Assembly (NCBI GenBank): GCA_029558215.1
Contig: JAKQFZ010001113.1
Span: 1 to 6,431 of the forward strand
Length of the DNA stretch: 6,431 nucleotides
Source: Candidatus Omnitrophota bacterium
GTDB lineage: Bacteria; Hinthialibacterota; Hinthialibacteria; JAKQFZ01
Reading direction: 5' to 3'
Under the pieces are notes generated by a model that had not been told where the DNA came from, made no database searches, and saw nothing but the letters and a program-made list of their open reading frames with translations. Within the stretch, counting starts at the first letter, position 1. Each line of letters opens with the position of its first letter. Positions 5,333 through 6,431 of this stretch are shown here, piece by piece. The translations under genes were made by a program, and so were the position numbers.

Positions 5333-6431
5333 ATGATCCGCAAGAAAGTCTCGTCAACCCTCTACCTGTGTTGCTTGCTTCTGTGCCTGTTTCCAACAAG
5401 GGCAGACTCGCTTCTAGCTGATCCGATAATTGTCGCCGATCCCGAGTTGGTCACTCCGACACTGGCATGGGAGAAGGCGTCTGATGCGACTGCCTACGAG
5501 CGTTCTTTCTACTGGAAACTTCCTGGAGGATTCCGAACTGCCTACGCAGAATGGGGCGTGGCGATTCCGGAGCTCGCAAACTACGCGATCGCCATCTGGT
5601 ATCCCGCCTTTGCGGACTCCAAGGAAGGTGTTTCGAGAGATACTCCAGTACATCTTTACTTCAACGGAACACTGATCCGAGATGATATCTACGTCGATCA
5701 GTCTCTCTATCCTGGCCAATGGCATCACATTGCAGTTGTCAGACTTGGCAAGGGAACTCTGACGATCCGTATGTCCGATCAGGCCAGTGCCGGAGCAGTT
5801 CTTGCCGACGCCGTTGGAGTTGTTGAAACCATTGGAGCGACCTCTACACCTACTCGAACACCCACAAGAATGCCTTTTCTGACGTACACTCCGACCAGAA
5901 CGCCAACAAGGACGTTCACTGCAACCCACACGTTTACAAGCTCCCCAACGTTGACGCCTACACAGACACCCTCAAGAACACCCTCTCTGACGCCTACGCA
6001 AACGCGGACTCCGGTTCCGACAGCAAACGTGCAGGCGCTTGATATGCCTTGGTCTCGGGAACTTGCTGGCTCGGACTCGGATACGGGTCAGGCGATCGCC
6101 AGAGATCCTTACGGCAACTTTGTCCTGACGGGCACTACCCGATCGGCGGATTTCCCAGTTGAGGGGGATCTCGACGATACGCTCTATGGTTCTTCCGACG
6201 CCTTCCTCGCAAAGTTCAACCCCGATGGAACCCTGCTCTGGTCGAGGTTTTTCGGTGGTGAAAATGGAGAAACAGGCCGGAGCGTCGCCACAGACAGTGT
6301 GGGTAACATTTATGTCACAGGACAGACTGACTCATTTGAGTTCCCTGTCACTGCTGGCGCATACGACGATACCTTGGGTGACAATACAGACAACTGGCCG
6401 GATGCGTTTATCGTCAAGTTCGACCCGGATG
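5333..6431 (+). CDS. Secreted Golvesin-like / Thr-Pro linker / SBBP beta-propeller protein (3' end outside window)
   Basis: 366 complete codons are visible and the frame is open at the right edge. The protein opens with a Sec signal peptide: basic MIRKK, a hydrophobic stretch to about residue 20, and likely cleavage after A24 (TRA-DS). Residues about 33-167 resemble the Golvesin/Xly carbohydrate-binding-like domain (AYAEWGVAIPELANYAIAIW, PVHLYFNG, IYVDQSLYPGQWHH, ending AVLADAVGVV). Residues about 170-231 are a Thr/Pro/Arg linker. From about residue 240 SBBP propeller repeats begin: WSRELAGSDSDTGQAIARD, GNFVLTGTTRSADFPVEG and DAFLAKFNPDG, then a second copy with WSRFFGGENGETGRSVATD, GNIYVTGQTDSFEFPV and DAFIVKFDPDG. 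More blades should follow outside the window. Likely an exported or surface-attached protein with binding or adhesion roles; any sorting signal would lie at the unseen C-terminus. It follows the hairpin-rich region, which may be its leader. Confidence 0.92.
   Translation, partial: MIRKKVSSTLYLCCLLLCLFPTRADSLLADPIIVADPELVTPTLAWEKASDATAYERSFYWKLPGGFRTAYAEWGVAIPELANYAIAIWYPAFADSKEGVSRDTPVHLYFNGTLIRDDIYVDQSLYPGQWHHIAVVRLGKGTLTIRMSDQASAGAVLADAVGVVETIGATSTPTRTPTRMPFLTYTPTRTPTRTFTATHTFTSSPTLTPTQTPSRTPSLTPTQTRTPVPTANVQALDMPWSRELAGSDSDTGQAIARDPYGNFVLTGTTRSADFPVEGDLDDTLYGSSDAFLAKFNPDGTLLWSRFFGGENGETGRSVATDSVGNIYVTGQTDSFEFPVTAGAYDDTLGDNTDNWPDAFIVKFDPD
5840..6025 (+). repeat. Low-complexity Thr/Pro/Arg linker-coding repeat
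   Basis: Degenerate short repeats encode TPT, TRTPT and TPTQT units within the secreted protein (residues about 170-231). A near-repeat at DNA level is TTGACGCCTACACAGACACC against CTGACGCCTACGCAAACGCG. Such linkers separate folded domains of exported proteins and are prone to length change by slippage. Confidence 0.8.

Noticed and set aside
4996..5421. A 141-codon plus-strand frame across the hairpin-rich region
   Set aside because: It runs through the palindromes, overlaps the signal-peptide start of the real gene at 5333, lacks a good ribosome binding site and shows no protein motif.
5414..5929. A 171-codon minus-strand frame
   Set aside because: Antisense to the Golvesin domain and linker of the secreted protein. 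Its Arg/Cys/Ser-rich composition is the complement of the Thr/Pro repeat.
5840..6025. CRISPR array or tandem repeat element
   Set aside because: The repeats are short, degenerate and in frame, and they encode a Thr/Pro linker; there are no regular spacers.

Overview
The window looks like a chromosomal piece of an uncultured bacterium of moderate G+C content. The genes are conventionally bacterial, with Shine-Dalgarno sequences, a sigma-70 factor and a Sec signal peptide. The mix of a cobalamin-type radical SAM enzyme, a Golvesin/SBBP secreted protein with a Thr-Pro linker, and a stand-alone DUF2156 protein is one I associate with metagenomic lineages of the PVC, FCB or Hydrogenedentes/Sumerlaeota type. 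That placement is a guess and no marker gene here settles it.

Layout. (1) Positions 1-2339, minus strand: one uninterrupted reading frame of 779 visible codons, cut off by the left window edge. It encodes a B12-binding-like domain, a radical SAM domain with CxxxCxxC, and then an FAD/NAD(P) Rossmann amine-oxidase-type oxidoreductase, all in one polypeptide. (2) Positions 2340-2823: a divergent intergenic region with several dyads and a possible promoter. (3) Positions 2824-3684, plus strand: a 286-residue sigma-70 factor without region 1.1 and with unusual residues at promoter-contact positions. (4) Positions 3757-4689, minus strand and convergent with the sigma gene: a 310-residue DUF2156 (phosphatidylglycerol lysyltransferase C-terminal-like) protein. 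(5) Positions 4690-5332: about 640 bases with no convincing gene. The right half (about 5022-5316) is a dense series of inverted repeats behind a plausible promoter, and is a candidate structured RNA or a long structured leader. (6) Positions 5333-6431, plus strand, open at the right edge: a secreted protein with a signal peptide, a Golvesin-like domain, a Thr/Pro/Arg linker and the start of an SBBP beta-propeller.

No two adjacent genes share a strand, so there is no operon in view and each gene is probably transcribed on its own. The sequence does not show that the genes form one pathway. The best candidates for something undescribed are the radical SAM-FAD fusion and the hairpin-rich region at 5022-5316. 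The atypical sigma factor is a further possibility, since it may read non-standard promoters.
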